This document shows positions 44,206 through 53,360 of a DNA stretch of 64,000 nucleotides, piece by piece. The position numbers and the translations under genes were made by a program. Positions within the stretch are counted from its first letter, which is position 1. Each line of letters opens with the position of its first letter. Source of the stretch: Megalobrama amblycephala (lineage: Eukaryota; Chordata; Actinopteri; Cypriniformes; Xenocyprididae); contig NC_063066.1 of NCBI RefSeq assembly GCF_018812025.1, positions 124,001 to 188,000 of the forward strand, written 5' to 3'. Under the pieces are notes generated by a model. That model was given only the letters and a program-made list of their open reading frames with translations, made no database searches and was not told the DNA's origin.

Positions 44206-46458
44206 TCACAACAGGGCGTTGATCTTTTCTTTGGCCAGCTGGTTGTTCAAGTGGTTGGTCAGCTTCAGCAATTTAGCCTCCTCCTCCGCAGGGTTAACTG
44301 TTCGGCAGGCAGACCTGAAAATGTATGAGAAACAGAAACGGACACACAACCATGTACACAAACACAGCACCACCAATCCCATACATGCCCCAAAGGCATA
44401 GAGTATATACTTTGCAATACCCAGGGCCATATCTTCCGACGCCGTCACAAATTCCTCCCAGGCTTCTTCTACAAACTCTCCAACAGTTTCTGTAACATCA
44501 GTAAATGCTGAACCTACACTGAAAGCTACCATAAAAGCTACGGCAAGACTCGAAGGCTCGTCCGGTTCCGTGACAAATGGAGACCCATTGGATCTCAACC
44601 ACACCGAATTCAAATATTCATAACCTGCAAATGCATCAGTCGTTTTCATTTGCTTAAGGAACGAATCAATGTATTTTTCCCTGACTTGTTTAGCTTTCAA
44701 TTCCGGATAATACTCAGTCTTGTGCTTCATTTCAGCAAAGCATAAAGCAAGTTCGGCACAATTACCATGTTTGCATTTCTTTGCGGGGTACCATGAAGGT
44801 CCCATTGGATGCACCAACTTATGGTTAGCACAATTACCTGTATCGGGTTTTGAATGGATCTCTCTTATCTCCTCAACTGACGGAATAGGCCTCAGGAATT
44901 GACGAAATTCTTTCTCTCGATCAAACCATTCATCTCCTAATGCCACTTCAGACACCTGCGGCCACATAAACACCTGAAAGGGTTGAAAGTGTATCCATAC
45001 CAAATCATCAACAGTCGCAGGTACCCGGGAGATAGTAACTCTACTGGTTGCTATTTCTAAGAACAAATGGAGCATGTTAATATGCATCCAGGCAGTAACA
45101 TTGTAGACCATAGAGGTGGGGCTACTACATTTACATTCGAGGTGATCATGTAATTGTTCTATCCTGATTATCGATTTGTTAGCCATGGCAATGGCAAAAT
45201 CATACTGATACAAAACATCCATCATACTGGCCCAAGTGTAATCTGGCTTAACAAATGAAGCATTACAAATTTCCCATGGAATGGGCAAATCCTTGACACC
45301 TGTGAGACTGGCAGCGACATTTTTACATTTAGTAGTCTGCTCTGGTGGGAAGGTTTGAATAAACCACTGTTGGATCTCCTTACCCAGACAGCGCTCCACA
45401 TGTACCGTCTCTTTCCACGGGTCATCAAAACTGGTATATCTAGGCCATGCGAGGGAGAGAGCATTCACAAGAGGTAAATTATTATTACTACCATTTAGGT
45501 CAAAGTTTTTCTTATTTGTCTTGTCCATCCGACCTAACCTGTCACAAACTGCTCCGTAAGATCGATCAGCGTCCCATCGGACCAAATGAACCTTAGTTGG
45601 GGTCAAAACTCCCCACCTCATCAGAAATTTATCATTTAACACTTTATTGTACCAGTCAGAATTCGGATCCTCTCTGAACACAACATTAGAGTACATATAA
45701 CTCTGGGCGATCGTCCTAACCACCTTGTTAAAGCTAAATTGATCCCTAGCCTTAGGAAGGTAATATGACATAATATGGCGGGGGTCAGGTGCACTGGGAT
45801 ATAATGGCAGTCGAACAGCTTTCCCTCCCATAATTACGTGGGAGTCTTCAGACTTATCAGTGGCTCGTTTTGCTCGTTCAGATCTACCCTTAGCAAATGT
45901 CTGGTGTATCATGTACCTGTGAACTCTGTCTAGTCTGGACTGACAAACACTTTGATTCTCATTGGCTATCGTAATAGGAATCCAACTCAGTGAGCTAAAG
46001 TTGCTGTCAAAAACATCTAGCCCGCTATCGTTTATCCATCGGCCATTTTGCATGATGAGGGTGTTCTCTGGATAATTTGGGGAGTGACCGAGCCAAAAGG
46101 TCACTGTTTCGTTGCCGTCCAAACGATAACATCGGTCATTAATGTTCTGATACATACTAGGAATTAAATTTAGTCCCTCAGTTGAATTTAGACATGGATA
46201 TTGAACCCATGATGGACGGTTGTCACTTATTTCGCAGTCCCAATTGGTCGAAAAAGCATGAAATCGACCTGTCCAGAGAGAAATTTGAATCCACAACAAG
46301 AACGATAATGCGATCAAGATTAACATTACCAAAGAGAGCGGGATTACCAGTCGTACAAAAGCCCGTCTCATTTTCAGTCGTTTCTCTTTTCGCACTTCTT
46401 CTTGAAGAATTAGCAGCTTCAATATGTCTTCTGGTCCAGACATCTGTAATAATAACAA
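44206..46458 (-). CDS. env: Envelope glycoprotein of the endogenous retrovirus, intact ORF
   Basis: A 750-codon uninterrupted frame, starting 110 bases after the pol stop, so it would be made from a spliced mRNA. Residues 36-62 form a hydrophobic segment preceded by a basic N-terminus, which looks like a signal-anchor or long leader instead of a short signal peptide. A furin-type site RAKR occurs at residues 195-198. Several N-glycosylation sequons follow the first membrane segment (NSTE, NETV, NDSG, NFSS, NQSV). A second hydrophobic span at about 677-714 is rich in Cys, followed by a 36-residue tail. No CX6CC motif of gammaretroviral transmembrane subunits is seen. The long N-terminal leader recalls foamy-virus Env, but I could not confirm relationship. 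Envelope role in entry is inferred from position, signals and topology. Confidence 0.8.
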   Translation of the reverse strand: MLLLQMSGPEDILKLLILQEEVRKEKRLKMRRAFVRLVIPLSLVMLILIALSFLLWIQISLWTGRFHAFSTNWDCEISDNRPSWVQYPCLNSTEGLNLIPSMYQNINDRCYRLDGNETVTFWLGHSPNYPENTLIMQNGRWINDSGLDVFDSNFSSLSWIPITIANENQSVCQSRLDRVHRYMIHQTFAKGRSERAKRATDKSEDSHVIMGGKAVRLPLYPSAPDPRHIMSYYLPKARDQFSFNKVVRTIAQSYMYSNVVFREDPNSDWYNKVLNDKFLMRWGVLTPTKVHLVRWDADRSYGAVCDRLGRMDKTNKKNFDLNGSNNNLPLVNALSLAWPRYTSFDDPWKETVHVERCLGKEIQQWFIQTFPPEQTTKCKNVAASLTGVKDLPIPWEICNASFVKPDYTWASMMDVLYQYDFAIAMANKSIIRIEQLHDHLECKCSSPTSMVYNVTAWMHINMLHLFLEIATSRVTISRVPATVDDLVWIHFQPFQVFMWPQVSEVALGDEWFDREKEFRQFLRPIPSVEEIREIHSKPDTGNCANHKLVHPMGPSWYPAKKCKHGNCAELALCFAEMKHKTEYYPELKAKQVREKYIDSFLKQMKTTDAFAGYEYLNSVWLRSNGSPFVTEPDEPSSLAVAFMVAFSVGSAFTDVTETVGEFVEEAWEEFVTASEDMALGIAKYILYAFGACMGLVVLCLCTWLCVRFCFSYIFRSACRTVNPAEEEAKLLKLTNHLNNQLAKEKINALL

Positions 46459-46567
46459 AACACTGGTTCCAGAATTAAATTAGCAAAATATGTCAGTTAC
46501 ATTTAGTTTCAGTGAGTATAAAATCTAAATACTCTTCTCATTCAAGGCTCATGAGGTATTATGGTTG

Positions 46568-47812
46568 TTATGAGCTATCAGTTTGGTTTTGACCCTTTTC
46601 AAGTGGTTTCACCTGTGACCAATGTCTCCAGACGGTACCTAGAACACCTCTATCCAGAAGAACAGAAGTATTAGTCGTTAACAATACTTGATAAGGCCCA
46701 TCAAATTTTGGACCTAGAGGCGAGACGATTTCTCTCTGTAGCATAACACTGTCCCCTATTTCAGGCAGGACAGGCATGTTTTTCTGCTCAGTGTTATCTT
46801 TATCTGCTTGCCTGATACTGACACTGACTCGTGTGTCACGTAAACTATCATCCAAAGCTTTCAGATAATTTTGCAGAGCATCTTTCAATGGCCCAGATGG
46901 TCCCTCATGTTGCAAGGGAGCATCCCATGGCAACCGCATGTAGCGACCTGTCATTATCTCAAAGGGACTGATCTGTGTGGTTTTGTTAGGGCTGGCTCTC
47001 ATGCTTAACAGAATTGTTGGGATGGCAGCATGCCACCCCTTCCCCCACTCCAACAATCTCTTTCTCAGTGAAGTTTTTAACGTTCTATTACAACGTTCGA
47101 CAGAACCATTCGACTGAGGCCGAAAAGCTATGTGAAAATGTTGTTTTATCCCCATTAACTTCATAGCATTTTTCATGACCTTTCCAGTGAAGTGTGTGCC
47201 CTGATCAGAATCGATTTGAACTGGCAAACCCCATCTCGGAAAAACTTCATTCAACAAAACTTTGGCTGTTGCATCTGCTGTGTAGTTTTTCAGTGGAAAC
47301 GCCTCCACCCATCTAGAAAACAGATCAACAATCATTAGAATGTAAGTGTATCCTCCACTAGGAGGCAGTGGACCTATGAAATCAATTTGTAGGTGTGTCC
47401 ACGGGCCCTGTGGGCAGGGTGCATGCCCTAAAGGAATTTTTAGCTTTGAAGATGAGTTTACTTTTAGACATACTAAACATCTTTTGCAAAAATCAGTGCA
47501 AGCAGCTCTCATCTTTGGCCACCACCGTGTTTTTGAAATCATTGCATGTAATTTTTCAGGACCCGCATGTGCCAAGCCATGATACAAAGACATTAATTCA
47601 GTACGAGCAGAAGAAGGACAAACATAACGCTCATTAAATTTCCAAAGTCCATTTGAACTCTTTTGTGCACCTAACTTAACCCATTGTTCTTTCTCTTCCG
47701 CATCATCTTCAGCGTACAGTTCGAAAATGTCTCTGGACTGCTCCTCCTCCTGAGGAGAAAGAGCCATTACACTCACAAATTTTTCAGTTAATTTTGCAGC
47801 CTCTCAGGCAGC
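46568..47812 (-). pseudogene. pol: Integrase of the endogenous retrovirus (pol C-terminal part)
   Basis: Open from about 47803 to 46568 in the pol frame, beginning just after a TGA at about 47804. The zinc-binding module has HGLAH (residues 66-70 counted from the Met at 47776) and CLVC (100-103). The catalytic triad is Asp132 (QIDFIG), Asp191 (DSDQGTHF) and Glu227 (GSVERCN), with 35 residues between the last two, the classical D,D35E. The C-terminal part contains GDSVMLQREIVSPLG and FDGPYQVLL, an SH3-like region. The integrase itself looks intact. Its expression would be blocked by the upstream lesions. Confidence 0.85.
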
Positions 47813-47816
47813 TGCA

Positions 47817-48947
47817 TCAGCGGCTTGATTTTCCCTTTGATTCTGGAGAGCTGTCCTTGGCGTGTCCCGTGACTTTGATAACAGCTCCTTCTGTGGGAAG
47901 ATCACATGCTGCCATAAGCTCTATTACCTGCTGCTGATGAGAAATTGGAAGACCGGCAGTGGTTAGAAATCCTCGTCGTTTCCACACAGGTCCGAAGTCA
48001 TGGACAGTGCCATAAGCATAACGGCTGTCAGTGTACACATTGATTCTTTTCCTCTTGCCATACTGCAGTGCACGTGTCAAAGCAACCAGTTCTGCCACCT
48101 GAGCCCCCCCTCCTGAAAGAGAACCACAATCAACAGTTTCACCATGTTCATTTACGACCGCCCAGCCTGTGAAGCATTCTCCGTGTTCATGGAAGCTGGA
48201 CCCGTCTACGAACAAGTTCATGGCATTAGGGAGTGGTTCAGAGTGGAGGGGGCTCTGGCTGTCCTCTTCAAGCAGTTGGACACAGTTGTGTGCAGTTCCT
48301 TCATCTGGTAGCAGAGAGGCAGGGTTGATAGCATTTTCACAGTCAATTTTTATTTCCACATTCTTACTCAGGAGGGTGGTTTCCCACTTAGCTCGTCGTT
48401 GATTAGAAATAGAGCCTAAGCGAGTGTTTGTCAACAGTTTCAGAATTTGATGTCTGGTGTGTAATACAACCTTTTGATGAGCGACAACGTCCTCTGTGGT
48501 TTTCACTGCCCACTCGGCACAGTCACATGTCAGTAAGCAGGGATGCTGTCCTGCCATGGAAACAGGAATCGGAGCAGAATAATATCCTACCATCCCATAG
48601 GAGTTTCTTCCTGGGACCCTCTGACCCAGGGCAGCTGAGTAGGCCTTGTTTCCCACCCAGGTCCATAGATGAAACGGTCTGCTTTGATCAGCATGTCTCA
48701 GTGCTGGAGAGGAAGCAAGAGTCTCTTTGATACTCACAAATGCATCCTCCATCTCTTCCGTCCAGTCGATCAGCTCAGGCCCAGGTTTTCCTCCCTTCAA
48801 AGCCTCTGTAAGTGGTTTAGACAGTTCAGTGTATTCAGAAACATACTGGCGGCAGTAATTTAGTAACCCCATTACTTGCCTCAGACCAGTGACAGTGTTT
48901 GGTTTTGGAAGTTCAATGATGGCTTTAATTCGGTCAGGGGTAATGCG
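47817..48947 (-). pseudogene. pol: RT end and RNase H of the endogenous retrovirus
   Basis: Same frame as the RT part upstream, but separated from it by TGA at 48948-48950. It starts RITPDRIKAIIELPKP, leads through the connection domain (LNYCRQYVSEYTELSKPL) and reaches RNase H. There the catalytic Asp is in LFVDGSSF, Glu in QVAELVALTRA and Asp in VYTDSRYAYG. A one-base frameshift in an A run at about 47838-47842 moves the last RNase H Asp and the integrase into another frame; a second TGA lies at about 47804. Confidence 0.85.
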
Positions 48948-50129
48948 TCAACCATGAACCCCGACAATCTGACCCAAATAGGTTACTTCAGGTCGTGCTA
49001 GTTGAGCTTTCTTCAGGTTCACCTTGAAACCCCCGTTTTTGAGGGCCTTCAAAACAGTCTGTACAGCAGTCAAATGTTTGAACTTTGTGGGGCTAGCAAT
49101 CAAAATGTTATCCACATATTGCAAGATAACAGAGCCATCAGTTTCAACAGTCTTTCGTATAGGGTCAATGAATGATGCCAGTACCTGATGAAACAGTGTC
49201 GGTGAGTTGCAGAATCCTTGTGGCAAGCGACTCCAGGTCCACTGACGACCACCGCAGCTGAAAGCAAATTTAGCTTGGTCTTCTTCTGCTAAGGGGCAAG
49301 TCCAAAAACCGTTAGAAATGTCCAAAGCAGTGAAATAACAATATTCAGATCCTATCTCATGTAAGATAGTTGCTGGGTTAGCCACCAGGGGGTGCATTTT
49401 CACAGTATTCAAAGCGGTATAGTCAATAGTTAAGCGCCAACTACCATCTGGCTTACTGACAGGCCACATGGGGGAGTTGGTGGGGGAGGAGCAAGGAATC
49501 ACAATCCCCCGTTTATGCAATTCTTTTACAACATTTTCAGCTCCAATTCGAGCATCATTTTTCAGAGGATATTGACGTTTGGCTTCATGCATGGGACCCG
49601 GTATGCTGAGTGGCTGGACCTGAGCAAGACCACAATCAAATTTGTCTTTTGCCCAAACTTCAGGAAATTTAGAAATCACAAACTTCCACTCAGGACGAGT
49701 TTCAGTTATACTGACTGTCTCAGCCACAGCACACCCTTTCTCATGGTGGGGACCAGATTGAGATAAGCGAATTGCTTCATTGCAGCCAAGCACGAGCTCA
49801 TCTTTTGAAAGCAAAACATCAGCTTCTAGCTCTCTCAAAATGTCAACACCAATTATCGTACCCACAGTGTTTTTCCCAACCCAAAATTCAGTCCAGTACA
49901 CATTCTCAGAATTAGCAATAGTAAGAGGAACAGGAACAGATTTATGATACACAGTTTTACCATTTAAACCCTCTATATACAAAGATTCAGAAGTTGTTTC
50001 AAGATCAATATTTGTGATTGACACAGTTGCCCCTGTATCGATCAAAGCTATGCATTGCCGGCCTCCTAACAATGCGTGAACGAAAGGGCGAGTATCAGTG
50101 TTATCACAAGAACCGGAGGCGGCTGACCC
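48948..50129 (-). pseudogene. pol: Protease and reverse transcriptase of the endogenous retrovirus
   Basis: Continuous with gag in the same frame after the UAG at 50130-50132. Counting from the Met at 50072, the protease has ALIDTGATVS (Asp12) and RT runs from about residue 130. RT motifs are WRLTIDYTALN, YFTALDISNGFW (first catalytic Asp, 251), RLPQGFCNSPTLFHQ and QYVDNILIAS (319-322). The usual second Asp of the YxDD box is Asn322 here (codon AAC at 49107-49109), expected to abolish polymerase activity. The frame then ends at TGA 48948-48950. The Met at 50072 is probably internal to the Gag-Pol readthrough product. Confidence 0.88.
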
Positions 50130-50132
50130 CTA
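50130..50132 (-). promoter_or_regulatory. In-frame UAG between gag and pro-pol, likely readthrough site
   Basis: Minus strand reads GAT TAG GGG TCA. Gag and pro-pol are in the same frame (offset a multiple of 3), with no other stop before the protease. This is the arrangement used by gamma- and epsilonretroviruses, which suppress the UAG to make Gag-Pol. A downstream stimulatory RNA structure was not verified. Confidence 0.75.
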
Positions 50133-51770
50133 ATCGTCACCTAGCATCTTTCTCAGTTTCTCTATTTCAGCCTCAGACAGAGTGGAAGCCTTGGAAGGTT
50201 CCTTCTTATCACCCTTATTTCCCTTCCTTCCCTGACCTTTTTGTTTATTACCACGACAGAATCTTGTCAAGTGGCCATTCCTGTCACAATTTTTACACTC
50301 ACGGGAGAAATGACCAGGCTCCCCACAATTAAAACATGTTACAGTGTTTTGTGGCTTTGTTTCGACTTCAACTGCAGCAGCAGATACTTTACCAGCATTG
50401 GAATCCTCTGACATTTGCAACCGACTCCAGCTTACTGAGCACCAGCGGAGCAAACTCTCCCAATTGTGAAAATCCACAGAGCTGCTCATAAGCAGGTCTC
50501 TGTATTGTTTGCTCAGCCCGCTTGTAGCTGACTCGATAACAATGGCAGAGTCATAATCTTCACGCGTGTTATTTGCAGCACAGTAATTGTCATATGCAGC
50601 ATGGAAACGCTCAACATATTCTAAGGGGTTTTCGCCAGGTTTTTGTTTTACTTGAGTCACACTGGTCCAGGGAAATGAGCCCCGACCCAAAAGGTTTTTC
50701 ACTTCATCTTTATAGTCTGCATAAGCTATGCAATATTCTCGCCATTCATATGGGACAGCTGGATCAATGCGGATTTTCTGAACATCACGCAATTTACTCG
50801 TGGGGACTAAACTTTCTACCAGAGACCGGACATCAACTATTCCCAAATTTTGCTGTCTAGCCATGGCCTCAATTTTATCCCACACATTTTTGTTTGGGTT
50901 AAACAACTTAAAAGATTCCAAACCTGCAAGCAAATTGTTTTTCTCAGACGCAGAGAGTCTAGTCCATTCTCCCCGCTCTGCCCCAGCCCTCATCTCCGTA
51001 TCTCTCTCATAGACGGAGGTGTGTCTGACTGGGGCAGCCGAGGCCGTCCCTTTTGGGGAGACCCCGCTCTCTTCCATGGGTGCCAGTTCAAGATTTCTGA
51101 CCCCAAGTGCTGACATGGGCTTTGCTTGCATGGTAGGAAGCTCTGTAGGGGCAACATAAGGGGGAGGTGTACTGTGGTCAGTGACCTCTAGCAATCTGCG
51201 CGCCTCTGCATAAGGGCTCTCAGTCTGGTTCTCAGTCTGGTTCTCAGTCTGTGTGACACTGCCTAAAGCGGCCGTGACTTGAACAGCCTGAGAAGAGAGA
51301 GAGGGAGCGGAGGGGGCAGATAAGGTGAACAGTGATTCACACTTCATGTTTTTATCTGCTTTTTCACACACTATCTCAAGCCCTTTACTCAAACCACTCA
51401 GATCACACCCTACATCAATTCCTGTGATTTCAGTTATTTTATCACATTGGGCAACCAAACTGTACCATCCCTCAGTTATGTCTGGGATCTTCTTTTCAGA
51501 AGTTAAAGGTACACCTCCCATTTTGCAAATCCAAGAATAAGAACAAACAGCTAGAAATTTGAATCTTTCTGGCTCTTTCTTGGTCTGTAGCCAGTCAAGT
51601 TGTTGAACCACATTCCAATCAGAATCAAAGCCCTGACTAACCATTTTCTTGATTAGCTCTGCATATTTCTTTGAAGTGAGAGCCTCAGAGCAAAGCTGTT
51701 TACAGCGAGTGCTCTCTTTTATCTCATTATTTGTATCAGGGCTGATCAAATTATTTACTTTGTCAGCCAT
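50130..51770 (-). CDS. gag: Gag polyprotein of the endogenous retrovirus, intact ORF
   Basis: 546 codons from ATG 51770 to TAG 50130-50132. There is no Gly at position 2, so no N-myristoylation is expected, unlike most gammaretroviruses. A PPPY late-domain motif lies at residues 202-205 in a Pro/Ser-rich region, just after a tandem TENQ repeat (about 175-184). The capsid-like part follows (about 260-460, with VPYEWREYCIAYADYKDE and PLEYVERFHAAYDNY). Nucleocapsid at 479-505 has two CCHC knuckles that share one Cys (CFNCGEPGHFSREC and CKNCDRNGHLTRFC), followed by a Lys/Gly-rich tail. Gag would form the virion core. The ORF has no visible defect. Confidence 0.88.
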   Translation of the reverse strand: MADKVNNLISPDTNNEIKESTRCKQLCSEALTSKKYAELIKKMVSQGFDSDWNVVQQLDWLQTKKEPERFKFLAVCSYSWICKMGGVPLTSEKKIPDITEGWYSLVAQCDKITEITGIDVGCDLSGLSKGLEIVCEKADKNMKCESLFTLSAPSAPSLSSQAVQVTAALGSVTQTENQTENQTESPYAEARRLLEVTDHSTPPPYVAPTELPTMQAKPMSALGVRNLELAPMEESGVSPKGTASAAPVRHTSVYERDTEMRAGAERGEWTRLSASEKNNLLAGLESFKLFNPNKNVWDKIEAMARQQNLGIVDVRSLVESLVPTSKLRDVQKIRIDPAVPYEWREYCIAYADYKDEVKNLLGRGSFPWTSVTQVKQKPGENPLEYVERFHAAYDNYCAANNTREDYDSAIVIESATSGLSKQYRDLLMSSSVDFHNWESLLRWCSVSWSRLQMSEDSNAGKVSAAAVEVETKPQNTVTCFNCGEPGHFSRECKNCDRNGHLTRFCRGNKQKGQGRKGNKGDKKEPSKASTLSEAEIEKLRKMLGDD

Positions 51771-52498
51771 TGTTGGTCACAGTTGAAACCCACACAAAAA
51801 GAGTTAGCAGCAATAGGTTTGAGGCGGTTATTGGTCAAAACAAAAGCTGTACTTCTACGTGATGAAACCACAAAGTATTCTCCAAAACCACCAAGTCACA
51901 TATACTGGTACAAGTCAATTAGGGTCATAATAATTTTTACTTTTCTCAGAATCGTTTCAGATGCATCCCAGGCAAACAAGAAACCCTATATCTATTTAAT
52001 ATTTCTTTTTATTTTGTAATTAACTAATAACTTACTCCCTAACTGTCTGAATCACTAAGCTCGGGGGTCCCCCTATCTGATGTGGAAGAGACAGAGTTAG
52101 GTTCACGGTGCCACTGGAGCTTCCAAATCCAGTGCCTTACACTCCCTGTAGGGGTACCTCTGTACACCACGCAGTGTCTTAATCACTTTGTGTCCCTGTA
52201 TTGGAGTGCGTCCGATGCGCTGCCTGCCGTCACGTGGCTTCAGCGACTTCTTATACTACCAAATTCAATGATCATCAATATCATAAAGCTAGTATAATTA
52301 GTGTACCTCCCCGGCCTCCAAATCCGGTTCTACGGTACTCCTCACTCACGTCTGAGTGAAGCTTTGCCGTTCTCCTGCCCCAATCTCTTCCACTCAGACA
52401 GCCCTAACCAAATAATAAAACAGCTTCCTACCTTGTTTGTTGTTTAGCCAGGGATGTCACTGAAGAATGATTGCCCCGCTCAATCTCCACCATAAAAC
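51771..52498 (-). other. Proviral 5' leader between LTR and gag
   Basis: About 730 bases without a long frame on minus, the expected place for primer binding site, packaging signal and splice donor. A TGGTGGAGATTGAGCGGG stretch lies 6 bases after the LTR (plus 52475-52492) and could be the primer binding site, but I could not assign a tRNA. Confidence 0.5.
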
Positions 52499-53360
52499 TG
52501 TTGGGGAACGAACAGTTTTAGGACCCTTGACCAGATATGTTGAATGAAAGACCCGTTGTCAGAGATGCAATCAATCGAAGAAATTTTACTGAAAAACAGT
52601 TTGAAGTTTCATCAGCAGAAGTCAGCTTCAGGTCTCACAAGGAGTTCGTAGGCCACTCTGCATACATTCACATTTTCACACCAATTATACTCTAACAGAG
52701 AAGTGTATCTTCAGGCGTCAAGAATCTGACGAGGGACCCCTAGATTTAGGGACTGGATGTCCCTTTAAGGTCGTGAGATGGCGTCTCTCTGTCTCCAGCT
52801 TGAACTACCAATTGTCCAGACCTGCACAGATTATTAGCACACATACACAGATACACAGCTTCACATCTTCTCCAAGGTTGAAATCAGCCCAGGCTCCAAC
52901 TGTAAACAGGAAGGTTTCTCAAAACATAAGATAACATGTTCCAGTTCTGTAGAGAATTACGTATAATATTCATCTTTATTCTTTAGAGAAGGACATAGAG
53001 ACAGGATAACACTGTAAAATGAGAAAAAGTCACGTAGTCCAGCTACTAGGGTGACCTTGGTGACCTAGCTGTCCAGGGTGCTAGAGAAACATGGATCTAT
53101 GGCTGGACATATGGAGTGAGTGTCTCCAAATGGACAGACAAAGACACAGACATCAGCAGAACCTCTGAAAAGAACATTTCAACAACCACATAATCATTCT
53201 ATGGATGTATATAAAACAAATCACTCAAATTAGTTTAATAATAAAAGAGGTTACATATTGATTATTGATTATCACTCTTATTATAATCACTCATGTCAAT
53301 CATTCAAAAAAGGATATATGGATATATAGTGAAGAGGCAAGGGAATTTTGATTATCTCCC
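52499..53360 (-). repeat. 5' LTR of the endogenous retrovirus
   Basis: Closely matches the 3' LTR but lacks an 89 bp stretch near 52703 and carries a 10 bp insertion near 53203. It abuts DIRS-type sequence at 53361. Confidence 0.9.

Larger units (their letters stand above)
43081..53360 (-). mobile_element. Endogenous retrovirus, nearly complete provirus on minus strand
   Basis: Paired LTRs (43081-44021 and 52499-53360) enclose, on minus, a leader, gag, pro-pol and env. Gag and pol share one frame separated by a single UAG. RT, RNase H and integrase motifs resemble class I (gamma/epsilon-like) retroviruses. Env does not fit the gammaretroviral layout. LTRs differ by roughly ten substitutions plus two indels by eye, so the insertion is fairly young. 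Pol is disabled by two stops, one frameshift and a catalytic-site change. The flanks do not match (L2 on one side, DIRS on the other), and no target duplication was found. Confidence 0.9.

Noticed and set aside
44720..44902. Plus-strand ORFs inside env, pol and gag of the provirus
   Set aside because: Antisense shadows; all domain evidence is on minus.
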